Below are positions 21,986 to 34,870 of a stretch of DNA of 64,000 nt, one piece after another. The translations under genes were made by a program, and so were the position numbers. Position 1 is the stretch's first letter. Each line of letters starts with the position of its first letter. The stretch covers positions 82,807,127 to 82,871,126 of the forward strand of contig CM077023.1 of NCBI GenBank assembly GCA_039090855.1, in the 5' to 3' direction. Source of the stretch: Macrothele yani (lineage: Eukaryota; Arthropoda; Arachnida; Araneae; Macrothelidae). The notes beneath the pieces were generated by a model. That model was not told where the DNA came from, did not search any database, and saw only the letters and a program-made list of their open reading frames with translations.

Positions 21986-24900
21986 AAAGGTTCAGCCATC
22001 CGTAAATGAATTTTTTGTATGATGCTTTATGTTATCGGTTCATTAGATTTTAATTCTTTTCTAGAAAAGTCATAGTGCGCTACAGTTTAGATTTTACCTT
22101 GTACAAAATTCAAATTTATATATATTTTTAATATTTTCTTATCAAAATAATGGCAGAACTGAGTATCTTTATATCATAAAGTAAAAAGAGTGAAATGTGA
22201 GCCTTTGTGAATATACTGATCGCCCTACTGTTTTTCTTTTTAGTTTGGCAGTGCCCACAGGTTGTTTTTAAGTATTTTTCTTCTGATCAATTTTGCATAA
22301 TTTACTCGAAAAATATTCAAAATCTTTTTCAGTAAGAGGATGGTCTCGAAATTTTCATGATTTGTAATTAGAATTTCCTGAGGAGAGAACGTATTAGGTT
22401 CCTTGCAGGGACGTATATATAATTATTTTTCGGGAAAGGAGAGAGAAAAAATGGAAGTTTCTGAAATCCAACAGGACAAAATAAAAGTTAATGAAAAATA
22501 GAAGAGGAAATTAAAGTATTATTTTTTAACGTAAGTTGGTGCATTTTTATTAAATTAAAGCATTTTTTCTAATATAAGAAGCATTTTTTCTAATATAAGT
22601 CGCATTTTAACAAAAGAAAATAAGCACTGAGGGGGGGGGGCTTGCCCTACTCTAAATACGCCTCTGGTTCCTTAAAACTTTTTGAACCCCAGGAGTATTT
22701 TCAGGGGCCATAAGAAATTTGCTAATATTAATTTAGTGCATAAGAGAAGAGAGACTTTAAGGCTAACACATAACTAATATCTTGCGTGTTTCGAGCTAAC
22801 GACATATTCAACAATACGTACAATGATGTGTTCATTAGCCAGATCAAAAGAGAAAACATGAAATGTTCAAACGAAAGTGGTTTTTATTTGTCATTCCATT
22901 ATTTCTGATATTTTTCACGTTAAATGTTGCATTTAGGCGTCTACCTCACGTAGCTATATACTGCTGATTATTTTGGTATGATTTCTGGGTAATTTAATGA
23001 GTAATCAGATTAAAATTACTTTGGTAACATATATAGGAATACTTAAATACGTTTAAAATAATGCGTCCGATGTTTCTGATATATCTTTTTCTGATATATA
23101 TATATATATAACTCTCAGGACAAATATTTCTAAAAAAAACCCCTACTGTCTAAAAGATACAAGTGACATGCATGTACCCGATGTTGTTTTACACCCGCAC
23201 CTAATCTGTCAACGTCTTCGTCCGAAGGTGTCATGATTTTGCAGTCCAGTCTATCATGACGAAGTTTCCAGAATTTACTGGATTTCGTTTTTAATTTGTG
23301 TGCTGCAATCATTCGCGATTTTAGCTGTATTCATCCCCATTTTGAAGACATTCAAACTACTTACCTATTCACGTGTAGAACTGTCCATAGCAAACGCTGT
23401 TCCTCGAATATTATTAGTATAGTGTTGTTGCATGTCATTATCTTTTACTACAGCAATTTATGATTAATGGCAAACAACTAAAAATTGAATTTAATCCATA
23501 ATTTATATAAGAATCAACTTTATTTCACACTCCCTCCAAGACAATGTGATGATTCTTGAATATTTGTTTCTGAATCGCACGATTAGGAAAAAAGGGGAGT
23601 ACCTTTACCATGTTTACCATGATACCATGTTTCAAATTAAGCTTAATGCGTACTTTCTGTTTCTTTTAATTTTCATTTTCTTTTTCACTCATATTTCATT
23701 TGAGTTCTTGTCTCGAAATATTGCATGCAAATTACATGCTGTTTCTCGAGACATAAAATAACTCAAAAAACCAATGAGCACCCGTTATTATTTTATAATT
23801 TTGTCAAAACAGTTATGTTGTTTCAAGATATGTCGTAAATTTGTTTCTTTTGGGGTTTCTTTTGCTGTTGACTGACTCACTTATCTTTCATTTTGTGATA
23901 AATACAACACAGTTATGTATTTTATGCAAGTTATGTTAACGTACAAAGACAGCCCCTTGTCGCAAACTGCACGAACTCGTACGTTTAAAATAAAGCCTAA
24001 ATAGATTTTTAGAAACACGTACCTAAAAGAAATCTTGTAAACTTTCTTTTCAAATTACTTTCAAAAGACATTTCTTTCATAAGATTCAAAAATCCCAAAA
24101 TCAAAAGTCTCAAGCTCAGGTGATCCAGATATATTTTTTTAACGTTGTGACAGTCATCTTAGATGTTTTTTTTTTTATTAAAAAAAAATAAAAATAAAAG
24201 CACAAGATATATATGCTTATTACACCTTAATTATGCAAACAGAAGTACGTCGCAGCAAGTCTCGTAATCACGCCATAGTAGATCTGGAGAAACGAAGTGT
24301 TTACTAAATTTTCTTACCTTCACTCTCAAATAAAAAAAAAAGAAAAAAAAAAAAGCAAGGGGACATCCCCGTTTCCCTCATGTTACCATCGATCCGTACT
24401 TGCAAGAGAGGCGTACGCAAACGGTGGCCAACTCTTGCAGCCAATAGCGTGGCGTAAAGCAATGCATACATCTACGAAGAGCTTAGCACGATTCAGAACG
24501 CAGAGCCAAAAAACTTATCAAGTAAGTCGATATTTCGATGTTTTTTTAACGCACCCGAGCGTGTAGAACTGTCCATAACAAACGCTGAAAGTAAGGAAAA
24601 TCTTTACACAAAGAAAATACGAAACGAAATAACTTCCCAAAAAAAGTTAGGGGCGTTCCATTCAAGTTTGCGTGATGCCGTTGGCTGAATTCAACATGGC
24701 GGACACGACGCCCATTCAGTTCTTTTTCACAGTTTTGACCTTTACAGCTTCCGTTCAAAAGTAGCAACGCAGGTAGCTTGAAAAACACACGTTTAACAGA
24801 AACGTTACTCGCGAACCTGTAAGCAGATCCATGCTTGGGGATACCTTCGTCAATTATTAATCTCTCCATTAGGAAAAATACAGTTACATAATGATCCTGT

Positions 24901-27384
24901 GTCTGACGTCCAATTTATTTATTTGAGCGCCGAACAAACAAACAAACAAATAAAATCTTTGAAAAAATGTGAACAGGAAAGAACCATTACACTTTCTTCA
25001 AATTTGAAACTTTACATTACGTCGAAGAGGTCGTTTCCGAAAAAAAGCACCTCTATAATGTGTGTATGCGTTTTAAAAGAAGAAAACGGCCCTAGTAGGT
25101 TGTTCAAACTAGGCTGAAACATTATATTTTACTTATATTTCTTTCCTGAACCTTTCAAAGGGCACGAGATACTTCATATAAAATAAAACCTTACTGTTGT
25201 TGGTCAAATCGAATGAAAAGTGACACATTAAGCAGAAAAAACATGAACATCTGGATTTAAAAATTCATCCATCGAGCAAAACTGTGAAATTCTTTTGCAT
25301 TTTTTTCCGTCATAGAGCTTCAGAACTACTTTTTTCTCATAATACGGTGAAATTATGTTAAGAATTAGTATGTCACAAAATACTGAACAAAAAATTATGT
25401 TATTTTGTTTCAGTTTAGAAGAATATGAATTCAAGTGCATGCATGTGCATGCCCCGCATTATGTCTACAAGGACGAATATTTTGAAATTAAGGAAAAATT
25501 TAATATTTCCCTTGTTCAGTATTTTGCAGCTTTATTTTCGTTTGTTTAAATTTCCCCACGCGTGAATTGTTAAATAAAGGAAGAAAAAAACTGTCCTTGA
25601 GTTCATTTATAGCAGCGCTGGTTGCTTAAATATTCGAATAAAATTTCAAATTCATTTTACTCGTCCTTTTTTCATGTTTCGTTACTCTGGCTTCATCCTG
25701 TTCAATATAATTAATTATTATGGAACGCCATATCTGGTAAGATTCGAAAGATTTTGACTAACGCTCCACCTATTTTGTTTTTGCGAAATTTGTTTCGTTT
25801 CATCTTGCTGAAGATTGATTTGTTTTCAGAAAATGAGAGTGAAAAATTCCGTAGTATATTAATAGCGATCATAAAACGTTAAATCGGGAATAGGAAATCT
25901 TTAGTTTCGCTTCCTAGATAAATATCCATCGATTGGTTTAGAATGTACTTTTAGCTGGTTACTCATCATAACAGAAATACTTTTCTCCAAGTAGCTTAGA
26001 GTAATTTTTCATATCCTGGGAAAAGAACATCATTCTGAGAAGGGCAAATTTTATTAGGATGGAGATGTGCGCATTTGGTTATGAAGATTTCATATAAATA
26101 CTTTTTTTTTTTTTTTACTATTTGGATACTACAACATCATTTTTAGGCTCACGGATTCGGGAATAGAAGAAACACAGTAAATCAGTTCTGAATTAAAACG
26201 CCTTGTTATTTAACAGAATGTCAAACTAAGAAGCCGAGAACATTCGACTAACCAAGATTTCTTATATTTCTTACGCATATTTTTTCTTACATGGTTTATT
26301 TCCAGACTATAAATAACAGAGAACGTGACATTTCATGAAATGCATAAATCCTTTTACATAACGATAAAAATATTTGGTGCCTTTATTTCTGTTTCTCTTC
26401 AATATATATTTTCATAAGCATTTTCTTGACAGCTGCTCCAGTTTCAAGTATTTCACGAGCATTTGTGGGAGAATTAATCTTTTAATATCCCTCGCATTCT
26501 ATTATTTCCTGGAGGATTTAACATTTCAGAAGCTCGGTGCCTGCGCAGAAACATTGTAAATTAATCGATAAGCGAAAAGGTAGCACATACAACCAAAATA
26601 TTTCCTTTCGTTCTTTTTTATTCTTTTTAAACAGAATAAAATATCTTAGAATTAGCTCTAGATGTGAATTAATCGACCGACAAACAAAATACAAGCTAGT
26701 TGATCTCCTTGAGAGTTATCAATGTCACGCTAACTTTCTGCGCATCATATTTTGTCATATGTATGATTTTCATGGAATTCAAAATACATTTTTCCAACCT
26801 CACGCAGCACGCATATATTAAGGTCACATATATTTCTTTTTTCATTTCCTCACAAAATGTTTTAGTCGCTACACCTTTAATTCCATCTTTGATGCTCACA
26901 CAAAAGCAATAAAACAACGTTTTGAAACATTTTTCCCTTCTTTCTGGTTGGTGGCGTTTTGTTTATTCTAAGGTCATCTTTGAATTAAATGCTTTATCGT
27001 TTTTCATTTCTGCTTAGCACACCAATTCCTTTTTGCTCCTTTTCGTATTTTATTTTGTCTCATTTCTTCTTGTTTTTTAAATAGTTTTCACTGCACGGGA
27101 ACAATATACAATCGATAAATGATATTTCTACTAACATTTAGAAAACGATGGATATTGGCTTATATATATTTACCAGCACCAGTTTTGCCGCAAAATTTTT
27201 TGTTTTGAGTTTTGGAATAATTATGCAATTATAATAGCGTAGTTTAAAAAAACGTGTTAATTGTTAAGTACTAGTTTTAGCCATTTTTAAATATAATATG
27301 AGCATATAACTTACGTTTTCGCAGTTTGTGTCACACAATAATGATAAGGTTTGAATAACAATATTCAAGAAATCAAGAATTTTT

Positions 27385-27592
27385 TGAAGGGGTGGGGGGA
27401 TTAAAGGGCCATCGTGAGCAACCTGATGGTCTATACGCAGTTGCCTGTCCCTAGTTTAGGGTCACTAGTTCTAGAGAAGGGTGAGATCCAGTATTTCAAG
27501 ACAAACGCAACGTCCATTAATCACCAGGACGAACACAGAGCCATCTCGGACTAATGGTCAGAAGCCAATGTTTAGACCAGAGCGCACCTGGG
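27385..27592 (-). mobile_element. SINE family A, old, minus strand
   Basis: Diverged but collinear: 'gccatcgtgagcaacctgat', 'cagttgcctgtccctagttt', 'gggtcactagttc', then a degraded head ending near 'cagagcgcacctgg'. Confidence 0.75.
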
Positions 27593-28583
27593 CAGCTTCA
27601 AGAAATTGAGCTGCTTTTTAGTACGGCAAACCTCAGCTCCCAAAACACACCTTTTTGAACAACTTAGGTTTAAGAGTTGTGGCCCCTTTTTCTCTAGAAA
27701 AACAAACAAACAAAAATAAAACCTACTATCTATCTATCTATCTATGAACAATGCATTTGTAAATATTAAAATTTCATGTGAATGCGGTGATTGATCAGAG
27801 TAGGTAAAAGGAGCAACACAGTCCTTTTAAACCGAACAATGACGTGTGTAAGCAAACTTGAACTTTTCTAATCGCCCTATTTTATGCTTCAATTTTTTAA
27901 ATATTAAGATTTTGGTTTGATAATGTGAAATAAATGTTTGTTAGAAATGTGCACACTTACTTGTACATCTAAAAAGTTTGCATTTAAAAACCGTAGGCAC
28001 TAACATGATTTTCCTAATAAAAAAAAAAAAAAAACAGAGAAGAAAAGTTCCGTGATATCAGTCTGTAAACGGGAATCAACTTTTAAAAAAACGTGTGTCC
28101 CAAGACTTCTAGGGTCTACCAATCAGAAGTTCGGAACGAGTTTTGCTCGCGCTTTAAGGAAATCATTCTAAATTTTCATAACACTATTATTAAAAATAAC
28201 GTAATACAGTTTTTTATTATTTAAAGATGTTCACCGTTATCTATCATTGAAATGCTGAAACTCAAACGTTTCTGTAATACAACTCAAAATTGTGAAAATG
28301 AATACGATGTATACCTCGCTTACAGCTCGCGAGCTGCATTATCAAGGAGCTTCACATGAATGATAGACAGAGTAAACCGCAAGCATAAAATCAACATTTG
28401 ACGGAGAAAAAAAAATCAGAGTGATTAAAAATATCAAAACACAATTGCTGTAGCCTAGATATGTAAATAAATTTCAGAAAATATATTGTGTTATGTATAG
28501 ATCGAAAATAACAGTCCATATGCTTAAGATCTGACGTTCAATGCTTTTGGAAAAATTTTATTCTTTAATTTTGAAGTATCATA

Positions 28584-28614
<31 letters not shown>

Positions 28615-28996
28615 TTTTTGCAGAACGCACGGCTTAAAGTCCGGTGTCTATATTAACGTTAAACTTTTCTCGGTTGCGTTACCACTTTTTTTACAAAGCA
28701 CAGCTTATATGACGAAAACACTTTCGGTTAATCTCAGACGGGAAAATTCTAATAAAATAACATTATTTGAGCTTCGAAATATCTAATTTTATACAAGGCA
28801 GTGAATGCACTTGTCACTAGTTACATACTTCGTGATTAAAATAGATTCTAATTCCATTGTCGCTCAAAATTTAGAAAAGAAATAAAAAAATCCATGTTTG
28901 ATTTGGAAACGTGTTTTGTCCTCCTAAAACAACAATTCCATGGAGAAGCTGTTCTAATGAAATCTGTGAAACTCTATGAAATGAATGTAGTTAAGC
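27593..28996. other. no gene; microsatellites
   Basis: Contains (ctat)n at about 27724-27745 and (ta)n followed by a T-run at about 28571-28619. No supported gene. Confidence 0.45.
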
Positions 28997-29215
28997 CACC
29001 GTCGTAGCTCAGTTGGCTAAATGCCAGCTTTCTGTGTGTGTGTGGGGTAGGTGACTGTCAGTGGCTACAATTCCAGTGCCAACCATCCACTTCGCTGTTT
29101 TCCATGGTTTCGGTGAATGCAACATGAATGCGTTGCTGGGTCCTTAAAAATGCCTCTGGACGCAGCTGTCCCCAGTGTCAGACACGCAATTTGGGATCTA
29201 GCATTATCGTATTGA
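28997..29215 (+). mobile_element. possible tRNA-derived SINE, unassigned
   Basis: 'gccaccgtcgtagctcagtt' followed by 'ggctaaatgccagc' is a good tRNA 5' half and A box. The B box is degraded ('ctacaattccagtgcc'). It could be a relic TRIM LTR or another SINE. Confidence 0.4.
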
Positions 29216-29476
29216 AGGATGCTTTCTTCTTTTTCTTCTCTTTTCCTTTTTTTTTTATTTTTTTTGTCAGGTGTTACCCTAAGCCTCAAGACTAAGTTTG
29301 CTGACCGTCAGAACAGAACGAGCCGTATTGATGAATCCCCCTTTTCACAGAAAATCAATCAGTACGTATCACCATCATTCTTAAAGACAGTTATCTTAAC
29401 AATATCCAGCTAAGGGCGCTTTTCTGTAAGGGAATTGTGACGTACAACCATTCCATGATAGACAGGACGTACCATC

Positions 29477-30540
29477 AGGACCGGATGGTACTTTTGCGGG
29501 GCCCGGGGCGAAATTTCATTGCGGGCCCTAGAAAAGAAATCTCATAGTTTAATAAAGTCGTTTTGTGAAAAATGTCGTCCTTTTAAAAAACACACACGGA
29601 AACTATCATAAAGAAATAAATATAATCACAGAGAAGCATTTGTTAAGCTTTAAAAAAAGACCATAATATGGATTGAAAGTTCAGAGTGAGTGAGTGAGGG
29701 AGAGCGTGCGCGAGAGAGATAGAGGATAGAAAGGATAGATTGATTAAAAAGTGTTAAAATCTACGATTTTCTTTCAGGGGAGAATGGGGTTGAGGCTGCA
29801 TTGGGATTCTTATAAAAACTTCCTCAGAAAATGATAAAAAGATAATTTCAACTAATCTGCGTAGCGAATATTTTTGCACAGAGAACATTTTTGCGTACCG
29901 AATAAAAAGGATCTCTCTGAAACAAATTCGTATACATATTTTTTTCCCCTGATACAAGTTTTAGTGACTGATATTTGAAGCAAGGTGGAATTACTGACAA
30001 ATTAGTGACTCTTTTTTTTTTAACTTTTATACTGGCTCATGTATGAAAATTGCTTATTCTTTTTTAATTTCCAGTACTGTTTTTAAAGTACCTGAACAAT
30101 CCGCCACATATATAGCCCCAAAACAACTTTGATATTGTTCTTTTTATTTTTTTTTAATTTAAGTATCTGGTTCACAAACAATTGTTGAACATGTAAAAGC
30201 AGGCAGCTACAAAATGATAAAGTTCAAATTTGCTATTTCATGAACGCGGAAAAGATTAAGGTGATTATCATAAAAATTTGAAATTTGCAAATCTCAGTAT
30301 CTGTACGACGGAGGACGATTATCTATTTTAAATTGGGGGGGGGAGGTGGAATCTTAAAACAAAAACCTTGTAAAAATGCATCTTCATAAGGGCCTTGCAC
30401 CCCAAAACATTTTTTATATTTATTAGTATTATTTTAAAATTTCTAAAAAATAAAAAAAAATTACCGAAAAGGATTTGGTTTTTAATTTCTAAACTGCTGG
30501 GCCCAGAACTACCGTTCCGGTTGCCCCGATGGTCCAGCCG
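29477..30540. mobile_element. possible old DNA element with GC-rich ends
   Basis: Two GC-rich islands, 'accggatggtacttttgcgg' at about 29480 and 'gttccggttgccccgatggt' at about 30512, are partly inverse-complementary in an otherwise AT-rich region. The GC-rich 'ggggcccggggcg' phrase resembles hAT termini. No transposase and no clear target duplication are visible. Confidence 0.3.
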
Positions 30541-31814
30541 GCCTTACATTCCAGTTTTTTAGTTTTGGGATCGAAGTGGTAGAACTAGTATTTGCTTCCA
30601 TTCATGAACATCATAAACATGATGCTTCATATTATCGTCGCAATTTGTCGTTTATGTTGCGATGATACATCTGTAAGTAAGCTAGGAAATTACGGAGCGC
30701 AAACTGTGCACGGCATAGTACTCATGGCATCATTTCTAGGAATAAATTCAATGCATTTTACGTTATACGACACATCTCTGAATGTAAAAGTAGCTGTGAG
30801 TCGTTTCAAAATGTGTGTTAGAAAAATACAAAGACTCCTCTAAAATATATAGTTTGTAGTCACTAATGCAACTTTTTAAGTCTGGGTTTGATGATCGCAG
30901 CCAGTAATGTTTATGTAACATGACCACACAGTCAAATAACTAAGACATATTCTTACATGCGTAATACTGCAACAAACTTGCGCATTCTAAAAGACATGTG
31001 TTGACAATTTTAAATAATTTTACATACATTTTCTTTGAGAAAAGCAAAACCCAAAAACTGCTGTAAAATGTGACACCTCACCTAAATTAGTATCATAAAA
31101 CTGTTTCGAATACATGCAGTTTTCGAAAAACTATGCACATAATTCTTAATTTTTTTATTACCTTGAACCCTTGAATTGAAAAAGAACTTGATATTCAAGT
31201 GAAAACACCCCGAATATCTCGTACTTTAGATTTGATGGAGTTGAAAATCATTCTTGATTTTAGATTTGGACATCGCTTTTGAAAAAACACGAATTCCGAA
31301 AACCAAACCAAAATACGTGTTTAGCTGCAGCTAAGTTAAGCTCAGTTAATACACGAAGATTTGAAATCAGTCTAAAGCACAACTACTCTGAATTTAGTTC
31401 TCTCATCCTTTTTGAGAAAAAGAAGGATTAAAATTCCGGCTTAATACACCCCTCCTTACACACTAATTTTTCTGAATCCAACCCAATTTTCTTTCCATAC
31501 ACCTGTAACAATAAATAAATAAAATACTTTCAACATAGCACATTTTAAACCAACAACTGCTAGTAGATAGTTCAAAGATCGGAAAAATTCCTACCGAAAT
31601 TCAAGTGAAAATGCGCACACCACGATCTTATGCATGTATATTGTTCCTGTAAAGTATGTAAATTTGAATATTCAGTCATTGGAAACTGGGAAACTGTCAC
31701 ATGAAATCACCCTTGAGTGACTTGTTTGCGAGGCTGTATGAAAAACATCTCAAACTATAGAAAAAAACCGTGCTACTTAAACACTTCATAAATACGTTCC
31801 TATATAAACACACG

Positions 31815-31845
<31 letters not shown>

Positions 31846-32464
31846 ATTCTTAAACTATCTGAAAGAGCTACCACTGCAGCTAGAAATAAATGTGATTAAA
31901 CACTGCCGTCAGAAGATAATTCTTAAAAATCCAAGGGAAAAGCATTGTCACAGGTAAACGTTAAACCCCTCAAATGTTGCCTCCCGAAAATTTTACAGTA
32001 ATCGATTGTAAATAGAAAATCTGCTTTGACGAGAAACATCGCTGCTCAAAATAGCTACTTGGGAAACACCAATAAAAAAGTTTCACTGCAACAAACTTTA
32101 ACCAGAAAAAAAAATAATATTAATAACAACAACAGAAATGCCGCACAAAAAGTCATTTTGCAAAGAGTGATGAGAAAGAAATTTTTCCCTGGGAAACTTT
32201 AAAGCCATTAAACACTGCCATCGCGAAAATCACTTTGCAAACATGGAAATGCAAAAATAGCTACTGTCACTGCAGAAATCGCATTGGGAGCGGCGCTGTT
32301 ACGTATCTGAAAATGGCTGTCACATCCAAAATTACTTCGCTAACATAGTTTACCTAACCGAAACTAGAAAGATGACAACGAATTCTCGGGGATAATGAGC
32401 ACGTTCTCTAGCTCAAAAGAAATGCTTAATAATACAAAATATAATAATCATCGAATATATGCAT
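30541..32464. other. no gene recognised; microsatellite
   Basis: An alternating (cg)/(ca)n run lies at about 31808-31847. The open frame at 30592-30843 has no recognised domain. Confidence 0.45.
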
Positions 32465-32466
32465 TG

Positions 32467-32614
32467 ATACATGGGAGATGGGTGGATGAAATTCGAAAGT
32501 ATGCAGGGGTGACATGGAGGAGACTGGCACAAGACAGACCGTTGTGGAGGAAACTTGGGGAGACCTTCGTCCAGCAGTGGATTGATAATGGTTGACAATG
32601 ATGATGATGATGAT
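32467..32614 (+). pseudogene. RTE-type 3'-end fragment, very short
   Basis: This encodes only HGRWVDEIRKYAGVTWRRL through QQWIDNG, then stop and an (atg)n tail. It is nearly identical to the end of the copy at 16623-17109. It is a severely 5'-truncated insertion, and the open frame starting at 32395 is a fusion with upstream sequence. Confidence 0.9.
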
Positions 32615-32639
32615 ATGAAATCTTATAAATAAGGGTGCA

Positions 32640-33450
32640 TGATAACTAATAATCTGTTCGTCATAGAGAATGCACGCAAAATGAATTTTTAAATACGTCT
32701 TTTAGAAGCAAAAAACGACTGCAAATGGAAATCCTAATTTTGCTCTAATAGAAAAAAGGAGTTGCAGTGTAGCAGAAAATTCCGCATTCTGTTATTCAAA
32801 AAGAAATCTATTCGATTGAAAACGATTTCTTTGTTCAATTGGATTTCAGAAACGGAAATACCGTCGCAAATACAATTAAACACTTCCAATCCCTAGAAGC
32901 AAAACTCTTAATTAATAGAAGAGAAAATATGCACAAATGTATGTCATATTGACTGGAACCTTTTCAAAAGAATTTCTCTCCATCAATGTTTTGGAAGGGA
33001 AGCTATGATACCAGATGAACACGGTTTTGCTACCCTTAGCGCAGAATTGAACACTGTACTTGAAACTTTTAATAATCATAGATATCTTTCTATATCCTTT
33101 AAGGCCGCCCTGGTGGCGCAGGGTTTTAAGCGATGGCTACTGATCATTCGTCCGAGATAGGTCCGGGTTCGAATCTCGGTGAGGTACGAATGTTGTGTTT
33201 ATCTTACGGTGCAGGCTGTCGCCCTTCCCTGGAACCAGTGACCCTAAATTAGGGACGGGCGACTGCTTATAGCCCACTGAGTTGCTCACGGTGGTCGTTA
33301 AACCTTCAATTAAAAAAAATATATATCATTTAAGTCTGAATTTTATGAAAGAAGATAATAAAAAAAAAGAAAATGCGTCTAAGTCCATCTAGTGGAAAAG
33401 ATGTTTTAAATTACATAACGTGGGCAAATTTTTTCAATGGGACTTTTAGA
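32640..33450 (-). repeat. degenerate satellite, minus orientation (segment 1)
   Basis: It contains phrases of the 62.8-64 kb satellite in inverse orientation: '(a/c)ttttagaagcaaa', 'ggatttcagaaac' and 'tccatctagtgg'. A SINE and then the Tc1 at 33473 interrupt it. Copies are too diverged to delimit units exactly. Confidence 0.5.
33103..33316 (+). mobile_element. SINE family A with TSD
   Basis: Full-length head 'gccgccctggtggcgcag' with B box 'gggttcgaatctc', then body and a short A-tail. The flanks 'tatatcctttaag' and 'tatatcatttaag' are a 13-bp duplication with one change. Confidence 0.9.
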
Positions 33451-34490
33451 AGCAAATATATACACGGTCGAGTCACATTATTGTCACCACCAGCTAATAT
33501 CCAGAGTAACCACCGTGTGCAGCGCGGACAGCAACTAGACGGGCTGGGAGTGACTCAGTAAGGTGCTGGAAGGTGTTCACAGGTATGTGTAGCCATGCTG
33601 ACTACAGTGTATCTGACAGCTGCTAGAGGGTGAGTGGTGGAGGATCCATAGGGCAAACAATACGATCGAGGTGGTCCCACATATGCTCAATTGGGTTTAA
33701 GTCTGGGGAATTAGGGTGCCAGGGAAGTACTTTGCAGTTTTCATCGATCTCTTCCAACCACTCTCCGACATTTCCAGCTGTGTGACACGTCGCATTGTCG
33801 TGCTGGAAGATCCCATCCGCCCCAGGGAAGACATTCAGCATGTATGGGTGTACGTGGTCTGCAAGGATGGATTCATAACGAATTCGGTCCATAGTTCCTT
33901 CCACAAGTATGAGTGGACCCAGGGAATGCTACGACAACATTCCCCAGACCCACCAGCTTGTGTCCTTCCGGCAATGGTTGAAGAGTGTTTGTTCTCTGAT
34001 GTTTCCCGCCTAATAGGCCAACGTCCATCCGTTCGATGAAGCAGAAAACGTGACTCATCGGAGAAGGTAATTCTTTGCCAATCAGCGGAGGTCCAATTCC
34101 GATACTGCCGTGCAAATGTAAGCGTTTTCTGCCGATGCACCTTCATTAGCATAGGTACAGTGACCATCCGTCTGCATCGGAGCCCCATACACAGCAGGGT
34201 TCGCTCAACTGTCGTTTTAGACACACTTCCTGTAGCTCCCTGGTTCATTCGGCCAGTGAGTTGCTCCACTGCAGCGTGTCAATCGGCCCTCACGCACCTT
34301 CGAACCCGACGTTCACCTCGCACATCAATGGCACGTGGTGCTCGGCAGTTTCCACTGTCGTTTATTCACAATGGTGCCATTTCTCGAATCACGATACACT
34401 TTAACCACAGCAACACGTGAACAGATCACAAACTGCGCTGTTTCAGAAATACTGCCACCCTATAACGAAGTAAATTTCTCCGTCATTTTT

Positions 34491-34562
34491 ATCCGCACCG
34501 GGGTTCGAACCCGGGTCCACTCATTCCGGAATAAGTTGCTCTACCAATTAAGCTACGCGGAC
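34491..34562 (-). other. tRNA-like gene inside TRIM 3' LTR
   Basis: A 72-nt segment that folds as a tRNA: a 7-bp acceptor stem with one G-U pair, a D arm 'tagcttaattggtagagc' and a perfect T arm 'ccgggttcgaaccccgg'. A and B boxes are canonical. The anticodon loop appears to be 8 nt (ttccggaa), so it is probably not decoded. It differs from the other LTR copy by one transition in the acceptor region. Confidence 0.8.
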
Positions 34563-34798
34563 ATTGATTCTAATTGCTATCTGCCTTTATGTCGTGTGCG
34601 TCCTTCTGGCAGGTACGTCACATCTCCTGGTACGTTACATCATCTCCCCCTTATTTTTCTTTTCTTTCGAAGTGCTGCTCATATTTTTCCTGTCTCGCGG
34701 TGTGGAAATAACATCACACCAATGCGAGATTTTGAACGGTCGGGTCATCCGGATAGTTCGGGCGCCATTATAACGAAGTAAATTTCTCCGTCATTTTT

Positions 34799-34870
34799 AT
34801 CCGCGCCGGGGTTCGAACCCGGGTCCACTCATTCCGGAATAAGTTGCTCTACCAATTAAGCTACGCGGAC
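34799..34870 (-). other. tRNA-like gene inside TRIM 5' LTR
   Basis: This is the same 72-nt tRNA-like segment as in the other LTR. It lies in the middle of the LTR, about 77 bp after its start. A Pol III transcript from here would run through the LTR end and the primer site. Confidence 0.8.

Larger units (their letters stand above)
20060..27384. other. long AT-rich repeat-poor stretch, no gene recognised
   Basis: I see no domain-bearing reading frame, RNA gene or complete transposon here. It contains simple repeats: (ttta)n at about 21290-21315, (ta)n at about 23092-23110, a G-run at 22630-22639 and several A- and T-runs. Two small tandem duplications are listed separately. A 30-bp phrase 'gtgtagaactgtccata(g/a)caa' occurs near 23374 and 24562. 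The open frame at 24546-24869 (minus) is not recognisable. The stretch could be intronic or intergenic. Confidence 0.5.

Noticed and set aside
24546..24869. 107-residue minus-strand open frame in the repeat-poor region
   Set aside because: No known motif recognised, and no neighbouring exon or supporting signal. A chance frame is likely, although this stretch is less AT-rich.
29065..29289. Frame with 'LQYDNARSQIA', like a mariner catalytic block
   Set aside because: Only one short word matches and nothing before or after follows a transposase. It overlaps a tRNA-like SINE head.
30592..30843. 83-residue open frame
   Set aside because: No domain or homologue recognised, and the surroundings are AT-rich and non-coding.
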